A DNA stretch of 64,000 nt from Rutidosis leptorrhynchoides (lineage: Eukaryota; Streptophyta; Magnoliopsida; Asterales; Asteraceae): NCBI RefSeq assembly GCF_046630445.1, contig NC_092338.1, positions 221,971,501-222,035,500 on the forward strand. The letters are read 5' to 3'. A program made the position numbers and the translations under genes. Positions 49,467 through 61,282 of this stretch are shown here, one piece after another. The notes beneath the pieces are model-generated. The model had not been told where the DNA came from, made no database searches, and was given only the letters and a program-made list of their open reading frames with translations. Numbering within the stretch: the stretch's first letter is position 1; every line of letters starts with the position of its first letter.

Positions 49467-49561
49467 AACTCATTCTTGTAGCTTTTGAACCCCTTTTTTG
49501 TCTCCCTTTTTTAACCCCTCGGTGCCCTTTAAGAATCTCGATCACGCCCATGGACTTACGC

Positions 49562-49590
49562 CCACAAACGCCCATTTCCGGCGTTTGTGG
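49562..49590. repeat. Perfect 11-bp inverted repeat
   Basis: CCACAAACGCC, a 7-base loop CATTTCC, then GGCGTTTGTGG. Confidence 0.85.
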
Positions 49591-49598
49591 TGCCACAT

Positions 49599-49706
49599 GG
49601 GAGGCGGTGGGGAAGAAGCCGCCGCGTTATCTGTGGGAGGCGATGGGGAAGAAGCCGCCACGTTATCTGCGGGAGGCGGTGGGGAAGACCCTGCTGCGTT
49701 ATCTGT
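49599..49706. repeat. 36-bp tandem repeat, three units
   Basis: Units at 49599, 49635 and 49671, each starting GGGAGGCG.TGGGGAAGA. In the minus-strand frame each encodes about 12 residues of the DNAAASSPPPP type. Confidence 0.9.
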
Positions 49707-49766
49707 AATCTTATGGGACATTTTTTTTGATTTTATCAGGGACTTTTTGCTTAAGGAAATGCTCAT

Positions 49767-50261
49767 TTGAATGGATTTGCGGATATGGAGACCGCTTTTT
49801 TTTTTAGATGTATATATTAAAAAAAATTACATGTTAATGATCGATTTTAAAAGTTTTTTATACATTCATTCAGATATAATAGTTTAAATAGTTTTAGTAA
49901 TATAATATGTGATTGAGTTTATAATCAAATGTGATTGTCAAAAAAAATATTTAAAAAAAAAATTTGAATTTTTTTTTTCAATCACATGTAATTGTCGCGT
50001 CACATGTTGTACTCTGATTGGTCCGTTGAATTTCAAGCAAATTATTGGATTTAAGTGATTACTAACTCATATAATATGATGGTCACTAGAAGTCAACTCA
50101 GCGATGGAAGTTACAAAGTTGTGATCACATAGGTTTTATCCACCAACATTGTCTCATTCTCTTAATATAATATTCCTTGTAAAAACATATCAAACCAAAT
50201 AAATAATCACAACGCAATTACTCAACAATAAAGCAAAAATAACATCAATCCATCGATCAAA
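49767..50261 (+). promoter_or_regulatory. Upstream region of the DUF538 gene
   Basis: AT-rich, no ORF. A candidate TATA-like motif, CTTAATATAATATT, lies at ~50160-50173, about 90 bp before the start codon. Confidence 0.4.
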
Positions 50262-50691
50262 ATGGCTGATCCTAAAGAAGGAGGAGTCGTAAAGAAAGGC
50301 CATGAACAAGGTCTGAAACTAGCAATTTCCATTCTCGAGGAGTACCGTCTTCCGTTAGGTCTTCTCCCTCTTGAAGACGTGATGGAAGTAGGTTTTGTCA
50401 AGACCACGTTTTGTCAAGACCACAGGTTACATGTGGATCGTGCAGAAGAGAAAAATCGAACATACTTACAAGTTAATCAAAAAGCCAGTTAGTTTTGACA
50501 CTGAAATCACTGGTTATGTGGAGAAAAAGAGAATCAAGAAACTGAAAGGAGTGAAAGCTAAAGAATTGATGTTGTGGCCACCGGTTAATGACATCACCGT
50601 CGATGACCCGCCCACCGGAAAGATCCATTTCAAAAGTCTTGCCGGGATCACCAAGACTTTCCCCGAGGAAGCTTTTGCTGCCGGACAGTAG
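50262..50691 (+). pseudogene. DUF538 family gene with a 16-bp frameshifting tandem duplication
   Basis: The start MADPKEGGVVKKGHEQGLKL and the end IHFKSLAGITKTFPEEAFAAGQ match the plant DUF538 family, small single-domain proteins of about 140-170 residues with no firmly settled biochemical role (some are induced by stress). The first half (50262-50391) and the second half (GYMWIVQKRKIEHTYKLIKK, VKAKELMLWPPVNDITVDDP) are in different frames. The cause is visible: GTTTTGTCAAGACCAC occurs twice in tandem at 50392-50407 and 50408-50423, and 16 is not a multiple of three. Otherwise the sequence looks well conserved. As read, the product stops at 50492 after 76 residues. It is either a very recent pseudogene, an allele, or an assembly error. 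No intron is needed. Confidence 0.9.
50392..50423 (+). repeat. 16-bp perfect tandem duplication in DUF538
   Basis: Two adjacent identical copies of GTTTTGTCAAGACCAC. The reading frame shifts here. Confidence 0.97.
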
Positions 50692-51276
50692 GTTTGAATC
50701 CCGGAAGCCAAATAAGTTATTGGTTTTCCTTTTCTTGGTTCCCTATCAGGCTCGAGTCTCCAACTCGCTTTGTGAGCCGATTAATCTCGACAACCTGTTT
50801 TGCAAGCTTCAACTCTTTGTTTCCATGCATGTACCAAAGTGTTATTGGAGGCTAACAAATAAAATTTGTTTCTTTTTTATGGAAACATATCCCTTATACC
50901 ATACTTTAAAAAAAATAAATAAATAAAAAAAAAATACAGTTGTTTTCACACTAAACTACATATCTTTGAAACATTACATGAACGCATTACCAAGTTTCCT
51001 TTTCAATATCTTTTAGATTATGCGGCGTAAATGATAAAATCAGCTCCAGATTATATCTTAATCTTAAACACTGACAAAAGAAATTGATAATATAACACGA
51101 GAGCTAACACATGGAGGAAAACAACTAACAGAGTTTGAGACACTTATAATTATCTTAACCCACTATTAACTGCTAATGATTTACGCAGCTTAAAGAACAT
51201 CTGAGTTGTTGAAAGAGTTAACTGATCCACGGACTAAATTTTTTACCATGAAACTGGTTGGTACCTGTATGAGATC
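50692..51276. other. Intergenic region between two convergent genes
   Basis: Holds the 3' flanks of both the DUF538 gene and the minus-strand zinc-binding gene. A short A-rich stretch lies at ~50910-50935. No other gene seen. Confidence 0.5.
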
Positions 51277-52016
51277 TCAAAACTGACATTCATCTATACG
51301 ACTCTTGTGTAGTTGAAATGCAGGATTTACCCATGTTCCACAGTTACATTGCATACCAACCCAACTGAAATAACCCAAACGAGCGTTACAACCAATGCAT
51401 TGAAGCTTCTGTCCCACATTACCTTCTTCAACTGTTGAATGGCATGATATAAGTAAGTTAGTTACTAAAAAGTATTTGATCATTTCACAAAATAGAGGTA
51501 GACTATCTATGGGTAAATGGGTCATAACTTGCGTCATACTTGCCCTATAACAGGCCAATTATGTAAAATCGAAAAAATGTGTTTAAGATATAAATGTGAT
51601 GAACAGATTGAAAAGTCCTAAACATATAGTCTTATACTGTTTACTTGAACAATTTATTTGATTTAATTGATCACCCCATTCCATTCCATCCCAACCTGAC
51701 CCGACCAGTCCTATTACTCAACCCGCCCAAAGTTACACCTCTTGCAGAAAGAGAAGTGTCATTAGAGACCTGCTTGCATCCATTTCATAGGCTCTACAAA
51801 TATGGAAGAACATTCAGAAGGCTGCTCATCTAGCGTAGTATTATCGCCAGTTCTCTTCTTCCAGTTAAAGCATTTTTGGCCTTGTCCACGCTCATGAGGA
51901 ACTATTTGATCCTCTGAAGCAACAATCCTTCGACATTTCTTGCATCGATAAATCATTTGAGGTTTTTCTTTAGATTCCACATCAGTTTGATTTGATACTT
52001 GTACCGTAGATTCCAT
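51277..52016 (-). CDS. Two-exon zinc-binding protein like At4g18593 (dual-specificity-phosphatase-related)
   Basis: Coding exons on the minus strand are 52016-51770 and 51431-51277, which join to 402 bp (133 residues). The donor reads GCAAGCAG|GTCTCT and the acceptor CAACAG|TTGAAG, and the frame is kept across the 338-bp intron. Exon 1 has MIYRCKKCRRIVASEDQ (a CX2C pair) and ECSSIFVEPMKWMQ. Exon 2 has CIGCNARLGYFSWVGMQCNC and ends WVNPAFQLHKSRIDECQF. This is the C-terminal cysteine-rich module of DUSP12-type proteins without a phosphatase catalytic domain, as in plant proteins annotated 'inactive dual specificity phosphatase-like At4g18593'. Likely zinc-binding; precise role unknown. A T-rich tract and ACAG just upstream of the ATG (52021) look like a splice acceptor, so a 5'-UTR intron is likely, with a candidate donor near 52540. 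Confidence 0.88.
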
Positions 52017-52021
52017 TTGGC

Positions 52022-52023
<2 letters not shown>

Positions 52024-52056
<33 letters not shown>
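52024..52056 (-). repeat. Poly-T tract (poly-A on plus strand)
   Basis: About 33 A residues on the plus strand. In the minus-strand gene it would be the polypyrimidine tract before the 5'-UTR splice acceptor. Confidence 0.8.
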
Positions 52057-52057
<1 letters not shown>

Positions 52058-53870
52058 AACCTCTTCAAACTTATTTTTAAACAATATTCCACGATAGACT
52101 AATAACTTGCAAGAAAACCTTTGCTGTTAATAAAATCACATAGTGACATTTTTGGCTTAGTATAGCAAGCAAGTTGAATACTGATCATTTTCCCTGAAGA
52201 GAATTAAGCAATGATATCTAAATATCTAATCATATACAGAGTAACAGTTTCGGTAAGTATAGCATATAACCTAGGGGGGTTTGAAACGGTGACTTTTTGC
52301 GACAACGTTAACACGTCTTACACATCACACCTTACAACTAGAAATTTTTAAATAATAAAAATAAAATAAAATATGCACTCTAATTCAATCTAAAACGTAT
52401 TATATCGGCCCTTCTGAAAAAATAAAGTATTCTATCGTAAAAACCTTTAAAATTGAGCCACAATTTAATAAGCATGAGCATCAGAACATTCCTGTACAGC
52501 GTCGATTGTGAAAATTAAAGGTTGGAAAAAGTTATACCTTCTGTTTATGGAGATTTTGATGTCTTTTTAGGGCCTGTTTGGGAGTAAAACCCAGATTTTA
52601 GAAGCAGTCGGGAGTACAGTCAGTTCAAAGGGCGATGAATTAGGATCTAAACAAGGCCGTGTTTAGCTTTGTTTTTAAATACATAAAAATAAAAATAAAT
52701 AAGGAAAAACCTAATTCCTGTTCGTTTGGATCTTCGATTAGGCCGTTTGTCACGGATATAAAGTCACGGAACGGCCATTTTTTGAAGTTGCGGGCATAGT
52801 TTAGGGGGCGTGGGTAGATTTGTAACAAGAATAACAATGCCTCGAGTGTTTGTGCTTCTTCCGAATTAGTTGAAGAGCTCTCGCTATGCATTGGGGTTCT
52901 GTTTCGAATATAACTTATTGCGTTTAGTTTGTAAAATTATTTCGTGTTTAACGGTTATGTAAATGAAACATAACTCGAGTCCAATGAAAAGATAAAGTCT
53001 TTCAAAAATTTAGATGAGTTTAGTGGAGGGTTTTATGAAAAACAACAAGTTATCGTTTAACCCCATGAAGTTAACCTTTGCACCCTTATAAAGTTTCAAT
53101 TTTTCTCCAAAGTAATTTATATTTCAGCCCCTAAATTTTTCGGTGGTCGTCATTGTTTAATGTATGATCATTGTGGGTACAACGTTTGAAGCTTCCTGTA
53201 CAAACATTTTAAGCATGAAAAGGTTGGTATTCATAACCCTTTGTCTTTTAGATAAAGGGTTAATTTTTTTTTTTTTATTACTTCCTCCTTTCTAAATTAA
53301 TTATTCATAGTTAAAATGTAACAATCTCAACTTGGAACTACTTGTAATTGGCATTTTACCCTTTGTATCATTATAAGTGATTTTATAATTATGTATTTTA
53401 TTTTATGATTATTTGTATTTGTATATGTGATAAAGTGCGTTTTTTGACAAGGGTCACAAAACATATTTGTTTATGTGAATTGGACCTCGTTATCTCCGCT
53501 TAATGAGGTACGTTGTGTTCCAGATAACTGGTAATTACCCGTATGTTATGGGGAGTGGGGTCCTCCGCATAAAGAACCCTCAATTAGATAAATACTCTGT
53601 TCGTGACCTTACTTTCCTATTTTAGCAAGTTAAAACTCTAAAACACTTACTGCTCTTTTAATCCCTAAATTCAAAGTGTGAATTCAAGCTAGTAATCTTG
53701 TGCATCTGATTCTAGTGATTTCAAGGATCATAGCAAGATGAGCATCTGTGGTGAATTCAAGTGGGTTTTGAATGGATTTTATTAAATTAGCTTTACATGC
53801 TTGATTCTTGCTTTTAAAACTATTTGTGATGTTGATTTGATGCTAGAAATGCATTCTATATATGTTATAT
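52057..53870. other. Upstream region of the minus-strand gene, and intergenic DNA
   Basis: Should contain the first exon and promoter of the 51277-52016 gene. A minus-strand frame of 83 codons at 52640-52891 (begins MHSESSSTNSEEAQTLEALL) could be part of a transcript but matches no family I know. 52571-52665 may be a short MITE (next entry). The rest (52900-53870) shows no gene. Confidence 0.45.
52571..52665. mobile_element. Possible short MITE remnant
   Basis: Starts GGGCCTGTTTGGGAGT, a hAT/Harbinger-like terminus, and ends near CTAAACAAGGCCG, which pairs imperfectly with it. No clear target-site duplication. Confidence 0.3.
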
Positions 53871-54587
53871 TGTAACGACTCAACCGGTTATCCAACCGAA
53901 AACACTTAAATTTTTTTTTTTTAAACAGTCCAGTTTCAGACATATGGAGCGCCGCTCCATATAGGGGCGCGCCGCTCCAAAGTGGCCTGTCCACTTTTCT
54001 TTTTATGCTCGTTCGTAAAACATGTTTCTCAACACTTTTAAATGAAACAAATTATCATAACACGTCAATATAAGTAAAACTAAGAATTTCCCACAATAAA
54101 AACGAGTTTTACAACACCGGGCCCACATCGACCCAAATTACGACAAAGTGATCATTTCGACCCATTTTAGTTTAATACAAAACATAGACCGAGCATGGCG
54201 ATTGGGGATACGCTACCCAATTCTAATCAAATCCAACAACACGTCTTCTAAAGCAAACTACGCAAGTCCACTAGTCCCCACACTTACCCGAGCCATCACC
54301 TCCACGCAAATCTATAAAAATGTAAACAACGAGAGGGTAAGCTAAACGCTTAGTGAATGCAATAATTATACACATACATATATAATATACCTACTTGCAA
54401 ACACTTACACAAATACCGCAAGCATGCTAGCAATATAATTAGCATACCGTCTCAAGTAATAAGTTAACAACCTCCAAAACCGCATCTAGCATAACCAATA
54501 GCATATACGCCAAACAATATAATATGCTACACTACAAATCATACACAAACCACATGGTTAACCATACACGCGTCATGGTGCTACCGG
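53871..54587 (+). mobile_element. LTR-like fragment with GC-rich palindrome
   Basis: Begins TGTAACGACTCAACCGG, a Ty3/gypsy LTR-style start, and is cut off where another LTR begins at 54588. Contains ATATGGAGCG-C-CGCTCCATAT at 53942-53962, a perfect 10-bp inverted repeat around one base. Confidence 0.55.
53942..53962. repeat. 21-bp palindrome
   Basis: Perfect inverted repeat of 10 bp with a single central base. A related GGGGCGCGCCGCTCC follows at 53964-53978. Confidence 0.9.
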
Positions 54588-54759
54588 TGTGACGACCTGA
54601 AAAATTTCGACCAAATTTTAACTTAATCTTTATATGGTTTCGACACGATAAGCAAAGTATGTAAAGTTGAGTCTCAAAATTTTGAAATTTGTTTACATGA
54701 ATTCATTTACCCTTTGACTCCTCCTGACGATTCACGAACAATTGTGTATAACAAATATG

Positions 54760-54828
<69 letters not shown>

Positions 54829-55460
54829 TTGAATTAATAAAATACTTTAAGTCAATTAGAATTTAAAATGTAAAATAATAAATAAAAAAATTATGTTACT
54901 TTAAAAAAGAATATATATATATATATATAAGTATACATATGATATTATATGATTGCTATCAATAATTATTATATTATAATTAAATATTCAATAAATGATA
55001 TCATGTAACCTATGTTATAATTATTAAATAGTACATAATTAATAAATTGTAATATTAATATATTAAATGTAATTACAAGTTTAATTATAGTTATTATATT
55101 ATTATTACATTCATTATTAATATTAATTATTATTATTACTAATATTAATATTAATATTAATATTAACAATATTAAAATTATAATAATGAAAATTGATACA
55201 TTTAAATTATTGTTATATCATTATTATTACAACTAGTAGTAAAGTTATAATGTTAGTATTCTATTATTGTTAATATTTGTAATAGTATTTTATTAATAAC
55301 ATTATCAATGTTATTATTAATATTATTATGAACATTATCGTTAATAATTATTATTATCTGTAATACTATTATTCATTTGTTATTTTTATCATTAATAATA
55401 TTATTAGTATTTTTATTAAATTATTAATTATTAATCATTAGAATTATTGCTATTATTTCT
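54588..55460 (+). mobile_element. 5' part of a C-like LTR
   Basis: Starts TGTGACGACCTG and tracks the first part of the C LTR (CACGATAAGCAAAGTATGTAA, GATTCACGAACAATTGT), then becomes AT/TTA-rich. Contains an (AT)n array at 54763-54822. Stops where a reverse-oriented LTR begins. Confidence 0.7.
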
Positions 55461-55462
55461 AA

Positions 55463-57399
55463 CAACCCGTCCTAATCTATCTGGATGAATACATTACAAT
55501 TGGTTACATCCCGAAGTACTTGACCTCTATATGATACATTTTACAAACATTGCATTCGTTTTTAAAAGACAAACTTTCATTACATCGAAAGTTGACGGCA
55601 TGCATACCATTTTATAATACATTCAACTATAAATGACTTGATAATATTCTTGACGAACTCAATGACTCGAATGCAACGTCTTTTGAAATATGTCATGAAT
55701 GACTCCAAGTAATATCTCTAAAATGAGCAAATGCACAGCGGAAGGTTCCTTTAATACCTAAGAATAAACATGCTTTCAAGTGTCAACCAAAAGGTTGGTG
55801 AGTTCATTAGTTTATCATAAATATTCATTTTCATCCTTTTAATAGACCACAAGATTTTATTTTCATTTCTCATAAATATACGTCCCATGCATAGAGACAA
55901 AAATAATCATTCATATGGATTGAACACCTGGTAACGGACATTAACAAGATGCATATAGAATATCCACATCATTCCGGGACACCCATCGGACATGATAAAA
56001 TCGAAGTACTAAAGCATTCCAAATTCCAGAATGGGGCTTGTTGGGCCCGATAGATCTATCTTTAGGATTCGTGTCAATTTGGAGGTCTGTTCCCAAATTC
56101 TTAGGCTACCAAGCTATAAGGGGCATATTCGGCTTCGATCCATTCAACCATATAATGTAGTTTCAATTACTTGTGTCTATTTCGTAAAACAGTTATAAAA
56201 ATAGCGCATGTATTCTCAGTCCCAAAAATATATATTGCAAAAGCATTTAAAAAGGGAGCAAATGAAACTCACACTACTGTATTTTGTAGTAAAAATACAT
56301 ATGACGACATTGAACAACTGAACAATGCAAGGTTGACCTTGAATTCACGAACCTATATCATTCATATATATATTAAAACATATTCTTGTAATCGAATAAT
56401 TCTATATATTATTACTTTATATATTATTACTTTATATATTATTTAATTAATTTGTATATATATTTGAAAATGATTATTATTTATATAGTTATACATATAA
56501 TGTATTGAATTCAATATTTATATTTATATATATGTTTATTATTACTTATAATATCTTACAATATTTTTTATACACTATATGTAATTCAATTGTTATTATA
56601 GTTAATAATATTTCATATAAAAATATAGTATGTAATATACTTTTTATATATAAATCTCTTTTGTTTGTAAAATTAATAATTATAATACTATTAAAGTAAA
56701 GATAATAATACCAATAATTAGATATAAAAAAAATGATAAAAATGATAGTTTTACTAATAATGATTCTTTTAATAATAATATAGTTGTAAAAATAATAATT
56801 TTTAATAATAACAATACTAATAATGATAGTGATAATATTAATAATAACAGTACTTACGTTAATAATAATAATAATAACAATACTAATAATATTAATATTA
56901 ATAACAATAATACTCATTTTAATACTAATAATGATATTACTACTAATAATAACAAAATAATATTATTCAAAATCTTTAATCTATATATTTATAAAACTTT
57001 ATAATATTCATAATACCCATAATCATGTTAATATTAATAATAATAATACTAATGATAATGCTTAATCTTATTAGTTAATAATAACTAAATGATAATAATA
57101 GTAATAATAATACATAGATTAATAATAATAACAATGATAATAATTATAATACTAGTAATGATAACATTAATAATAGTACTGATAATAATAATAGTATTAG
57201 TAATGATAATACTAATAAGTTTTATTTGATATTACTTATAATAAATGATATTCATAATACTAATAATATCACTAATACTTAATAATAATAACAATAACAA
57301 TAATAATTTATATTAATAATAATAACACTAACATTAATAATTTTATTGAAGAGAACTACCTCAAAAACTTTCTCTAAAAAGAAAACGCCTCAACCCGGG
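55463..57399 (-). mobile_element. Reverse-oriented C-like LTR fragment
   Basis: Read on the minus strand it matches the 3' half of the C LTR up to its end (AGGTCAAGTACTTCGGGATG, ATTAGGACGGGTT), with the palindrome GATAGATCTATC at 56049-56060. The higher-coordinate part is (TTA)-like low complexity. Interrupted by element D at 57400. Confidence 0.75.
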
Positions 57400-59133
57400 T
57401 GTAACGACCCGAATTTTTCCGATCGTTTTACACTTATAAGATTAATATTTACATAAATTAAACCTTACCAACATGATAAGCAATCTAAATTATTGAGACT
57501 TATGTTTTTGAAAAGAGTTTTACACAACGTTTGACCGTCCAATTTGACCGATGATATCACGAACTATATAACATACGATAATTATACGTTTGTGTATATA
57601 TATATGTATTTTTATATATTTAACATGATCTAAGAATGTTTTAACATCTCATTGTGTACTAATAACAATGAGTTATAAGTATATTTTGAGACTACTAACT
57701 TAAGTTTTCAAAACGATAACTATATGTGACGTTCTTCGACTTAAATACTTAAAACTTATAATGCTTATACATGTATCGTATAGATATGTATTTTATCACT
57801 TTTAAAGGATTTATATACATAAAACAATATAAGTATATTTACAAAAGATAGCTATATTTGAATCCTCGTTCCGTTTTCTCAAGATTTTTATACGTATATC
57901 TAGGGTATATGTACCCGTATCATACCCAGCTTCTATACGTATTTACAATTGGTATATACACATCAAAATCACTTTATTAGCAGCCATGAGTCAGCCAATT
58001 TTGGATCTTAGCATGCATGATTAATCAATTTGGCATATTACAAGACTTTTGCACAATATTACAAATTTATACATCTTTTCACCACCATTTATACTCCATT
58101 CCATTTTCATTTTTACTACACATTTTCTCTAACCAAAAATACACTCTTAGGAACCTTAAGTGTTCTTCACAATCTCAGAAAATAACCATGAAGATCTAGC
58201 TTCAAAAACAACCCTTAATCATCATAAGAAAATCCATTCAAGAACACTTCAAAAATCCTTCCAAGTAAACAAGTTTACTTCCAACCTTTCAATCCAACTC
58301 CACCACTCATATGATTCTAGGATTTTTCTCATATCTTACAGTAACTTTGTCCAAGTAACTTGAGGTTGTAACCTTATTCATAATCTTATTCAATTCATAT
58401 TCATATAGCTATCTTATTTTGTGGTATAAAATTTTAACAACTAGAACATAGTTTGAATGATTTCAAACTTGTTCGCAAACTAAATAGATCCTTCTAACTT
58501 GACTTTTAAAACACTTCAAGACCTGTAATATATCATAATGATATGCTAACTTAACAAGATATAACTTGGTTTTACAAAGAACACCTTAAAAACTGAATCT
58601 ACGTCGTCGGAGTGCAACCGGGGGCTGTTTTGGGTTGGATAATTAAAAACCATCTTAAGCTTTGAATTGGAAGTTCATATTCTGGAAAAATGATATTTCT
58701 TATGAATATGTTAACACATAAAAATTTCATGGTTTAACTCAAAGTGTAAGTATTTTTAGAAAAATGATCATTAAATGTTGTTTTTATGATGGAAAATGAT
58801 CACTTTCATAAGTTTCACCAAAGTTTGACCTATAACCTGTGATTTCAAATACAACCTAAGGTATTTTCAGTTCATATTCTTAAAATTTGACTCGATCCAA
58901 GGAAGTGGCAAGTTGAACCAACAAAAATGGAGTTGTAATGAAGAAACTACGACTAAAACAAGATCGGGTATGCGAAGCTAGTTTAGCTACGAAAATATTT
59001 GGAGAAAAATTAAATTAATCATATATTTCTAATTAATATGATATTTCATATATATTTACTTATGATTTGATTTTATATATTTCAGGACCACCCGTAAACA
59101 ACACGAGAAGATTAATCATAAGACCTCATGATT

Positions 59134-59202
59134 GTACGCAACACGTCATTTGACAACACGGTACTTTATGTACGCAACACGTCATTTGACAACATGGTAC
59201 CA
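59134..59202. repeat. Tandem duplication in D LTR
   Basis: The ~35-bp unit TGTACGCAACACGTCATTTG... occurs twice in a row. Confidence 0.85.
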
Positions 59203-59320
59203 TGGGTCAAGATTAATTCTGATCAATACGAATACGATGGGGTCTTTATTTATTTTATTGAGCAACTAATTGTGGACCACTAACATCGGACTGCTAACTA
59301 CGGACTAAGAAAATATTAAA

Positions 59321-59321
59321 A

Positions 59322-59392
<71 letters not shown>
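59321..59392. repeat. (AT)n microsatellite in D LTR
   Basis: About 70 bp of alternating TA. Confidence 0.95.
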
Positions 59393-59393
<1 letters not shown>

Positions 59394-60311
59394 CGATTAC
59401 TTAAAAAGAAAATATGTTGATATATTATATATATGGTTAGGTTCGTGATATCTATCGGAGACCAAGTCATGATAAATACCTTCAAGGCAAAAGTGAGTAT
59501 ATAGTCCCACTTTTAAACTCTAAATATTTCGGGATGAGAATACATGCATTCTATGATTTACGTTATGGACACAAGTGATTAAAAATATATATTCTACGTT
59601 GAGTTGTACCACTGGCATACTTCCCTGTAACTTGGTAACTATTATTTACATGAGGTATTGTAAACGCGAATCCTATTGATAGATCTATCGGGCCTGACAA
59701 CCCCAACCGGACTGGACGACCAGTATTCAACGGTTGCACAGTACTTCTTTTCGGTAACTACACTTGGTACGGTGTAGTAAGATTTCATAATAAAGGGAAT
59801 ATGCGACGTTGATTAAATGTTAAGTATGGTTATCAAGTGCTCAACAACTTAGAATATTTTTATTAAAACGTTTATATATGAAATCTTGTGGTCTATATTT
59901 ATAACGTTGCCGGCATTAAACCTATATCTCACCAACTTTATGTTGACGTTTTAAGCATGTTTATTCTCAGGTGATAACTAAAAGCTTCCGCTGCAACATG
60001 TTAAATTTAAACAAGATCTTGAGTATGCATATTTGTGTCAAAAATAAAACTGCATATCGGAGGATTTGTAATGTAAAATATGTTGGAAGTCGTATTGTTA
60101 TTATCACATGTAAAGTTTGTAAGTCTAAGATTATCGCTAAACGATAATCATTATTAAGTTGTTTAAACCTTGTATTTGTAATAAAAGCTATGGTTTGTAT
60201 TGTAAAAACGAATGCAGTTTTTGAAAAATGTCGCATATAGAGGTCAATACCTCGCGATGAAATCATATGTTATTGTAATCGTCCTTATGGTTAAGGTCGG
60301 GTTATGACATG

Positions 60312-60323
60312 TGGTATCAGAGC
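60312..60323 (+). promoter_or_regulatory. Element D primer-binding site
   Basis: TGGTATCAGAGC, initiator tRNA-Met type, 2 bp after the LTR. Confidence 0.9.
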
Positions 60324-60500
60324 GTTAGTCTTAGAGAACCAGAAAATTTGCATTAGTGTGTCTTATCGAGTTTGTTAGGATGCATTAGTGAGTCTGGACT
60401 TTGACCGTGTTTGATTTCGAAAAATATTGCTTATCATTGTTGGTTAAAAATTAATATGTAAATATTATGTGATACTAATTTACTAGTTGTTATGTGATAG

Positions 60501-60899
60501 ATGTCTGGCTTAGAACTTGTTATCACATTCAGCGACTCCGAACCAGAATCTTCAGATGGTGTTCCAGTCATTAACCTATCCGATGATGAAAACGACACCT
60601 TTGGGGAAGACTCACAAGTTCTGGATGAATCAATTGAAGAGGAACCAGAAGGTGATCCTGAGGAGGAAGAAATACAGGAAATTACAAAAGACAAGTTCGA
60701 ACGAGGAAAGAAACGAAAGGCTACTGAAATGGAAAATCCAAATCCCGAGTCTAGAGAGGATGTTGTGGCACCAACTCCACCAGATACTTCTACACCTATT
60801 CCCGCTATTCCTATTAGTTCTATCCCGACATCCAGTTCTTCGGTTCCTCAGCCAAAACGCAGGGAGACAACCAGGATAACCTTTAAGCGATTCCTTTGA
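60501..60899 (+). CDS. Acidic leader ORF of element D
   Basis: 132 codons in the same place as B's leader ORF, with the same start context (ATGTGATAGATGTCT). N-terminal half very acidic and Ser-rich (FSDSEPESSDG, LSDDENDTFGEDSQ, EEEPEGDPEEEE). A basic patch (ERGKKRKATE) sits near residue 75, then a Pro/Ser/Thr-rich stretch and a basic C-terminus (PKRRETTRITFKRFL). No known domain. The first half resembles SUMO-interacting or other short acidic interaction motifs (VPVINLSDDE fits a hydrophobic core plus acid run), which is only a suggestion. Confidence 0.65.
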   Translation: MSGLELVITFSDSEPESSDGVPVINLSDDENDTFGEDSQVLDESIEEEPEGDPEEEEIQEITKDKFERGKKRKATEMENPNPESREDVVAPTPPDTSTPIPAIPISSIPTSSSSVPQPKRRETTRITFKRFL

Positions 60900-61282
60900 A
60901 CACGAACGCTTTGGGTTAAATGACACGCTGTTGTTTTAAATCATGGGATCATATAACGTTTTGTATAATATTACTAGTGTGGTTTGCTTAATGTTTGATG
61001 TAAGATAAGCATATGTAAAATAGTGAAGTGTGAAATGCAATAATTTTCCATGGTTGAGTATTATTTGAGTGATAGTAATTGATTTTTGTACTAAGCTATT
61101 AAGTATGAACTTTAACGGGTAAGTACTACCCTTGGTATAATTATAAAACGCTAATAAGAAGAAAAGACTTTAATAATAATACCTGGTTCATATTATTAAT
61201 AAGCTATGATGTACTGTAAATACATACTACATCTATAATATTCCATGTGAATAATTATTTTTTTTCATTCTTATTGAAGATT
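60900..61282. other. Element D spacer before gag
   Basis: No gene. Contains the PPT-like motif at 61111-61133 and TATAAAACGCTAATAAGAAG, the counterpart of a block in B. Confidence 0.55.
61111..61133 (+). promoter_or_regulatory. PPT-like hairpin motif before gag in D
   Basis: TTTAACGGGTAAGTACTACC, the same motif as 33456-33476 with a slightly decayed right arm. Confidence 0.7.

Larger units (their letters stand above)
48757..49766 (-). pseudogene. Degraded small gene-like sequence interrupted by Cassandra
   Basis: Upstream part (49542-49766, minus): MSHKITDNAAGSSPPPPADN followed by proline/serine repeats and a basic patch HHKRRKW. Downstream of the Cassandra insertion, a short acidic tail SSSEDEDEDEDENDD ends near 48757. 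No intact frame links them, and no family is recognised. It may be a remnant of a transposon-associated protein (PIF/Harbinger-type helper proteins have similar composition), but that is weak. Confidence 0.4.
57400..60309 (+). repeat. Element D 5' LTR
   Basis: 2,910 bp. Starts TGTAACGACCCG and ends GGTTATGACA. Contains GATAGATCTATC at 59678-59689, an (AT)n array at 59321-59392 and a tandem duplication at ~59134-59202. Shares its 5' half layout with B. Confidence 0.85.
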
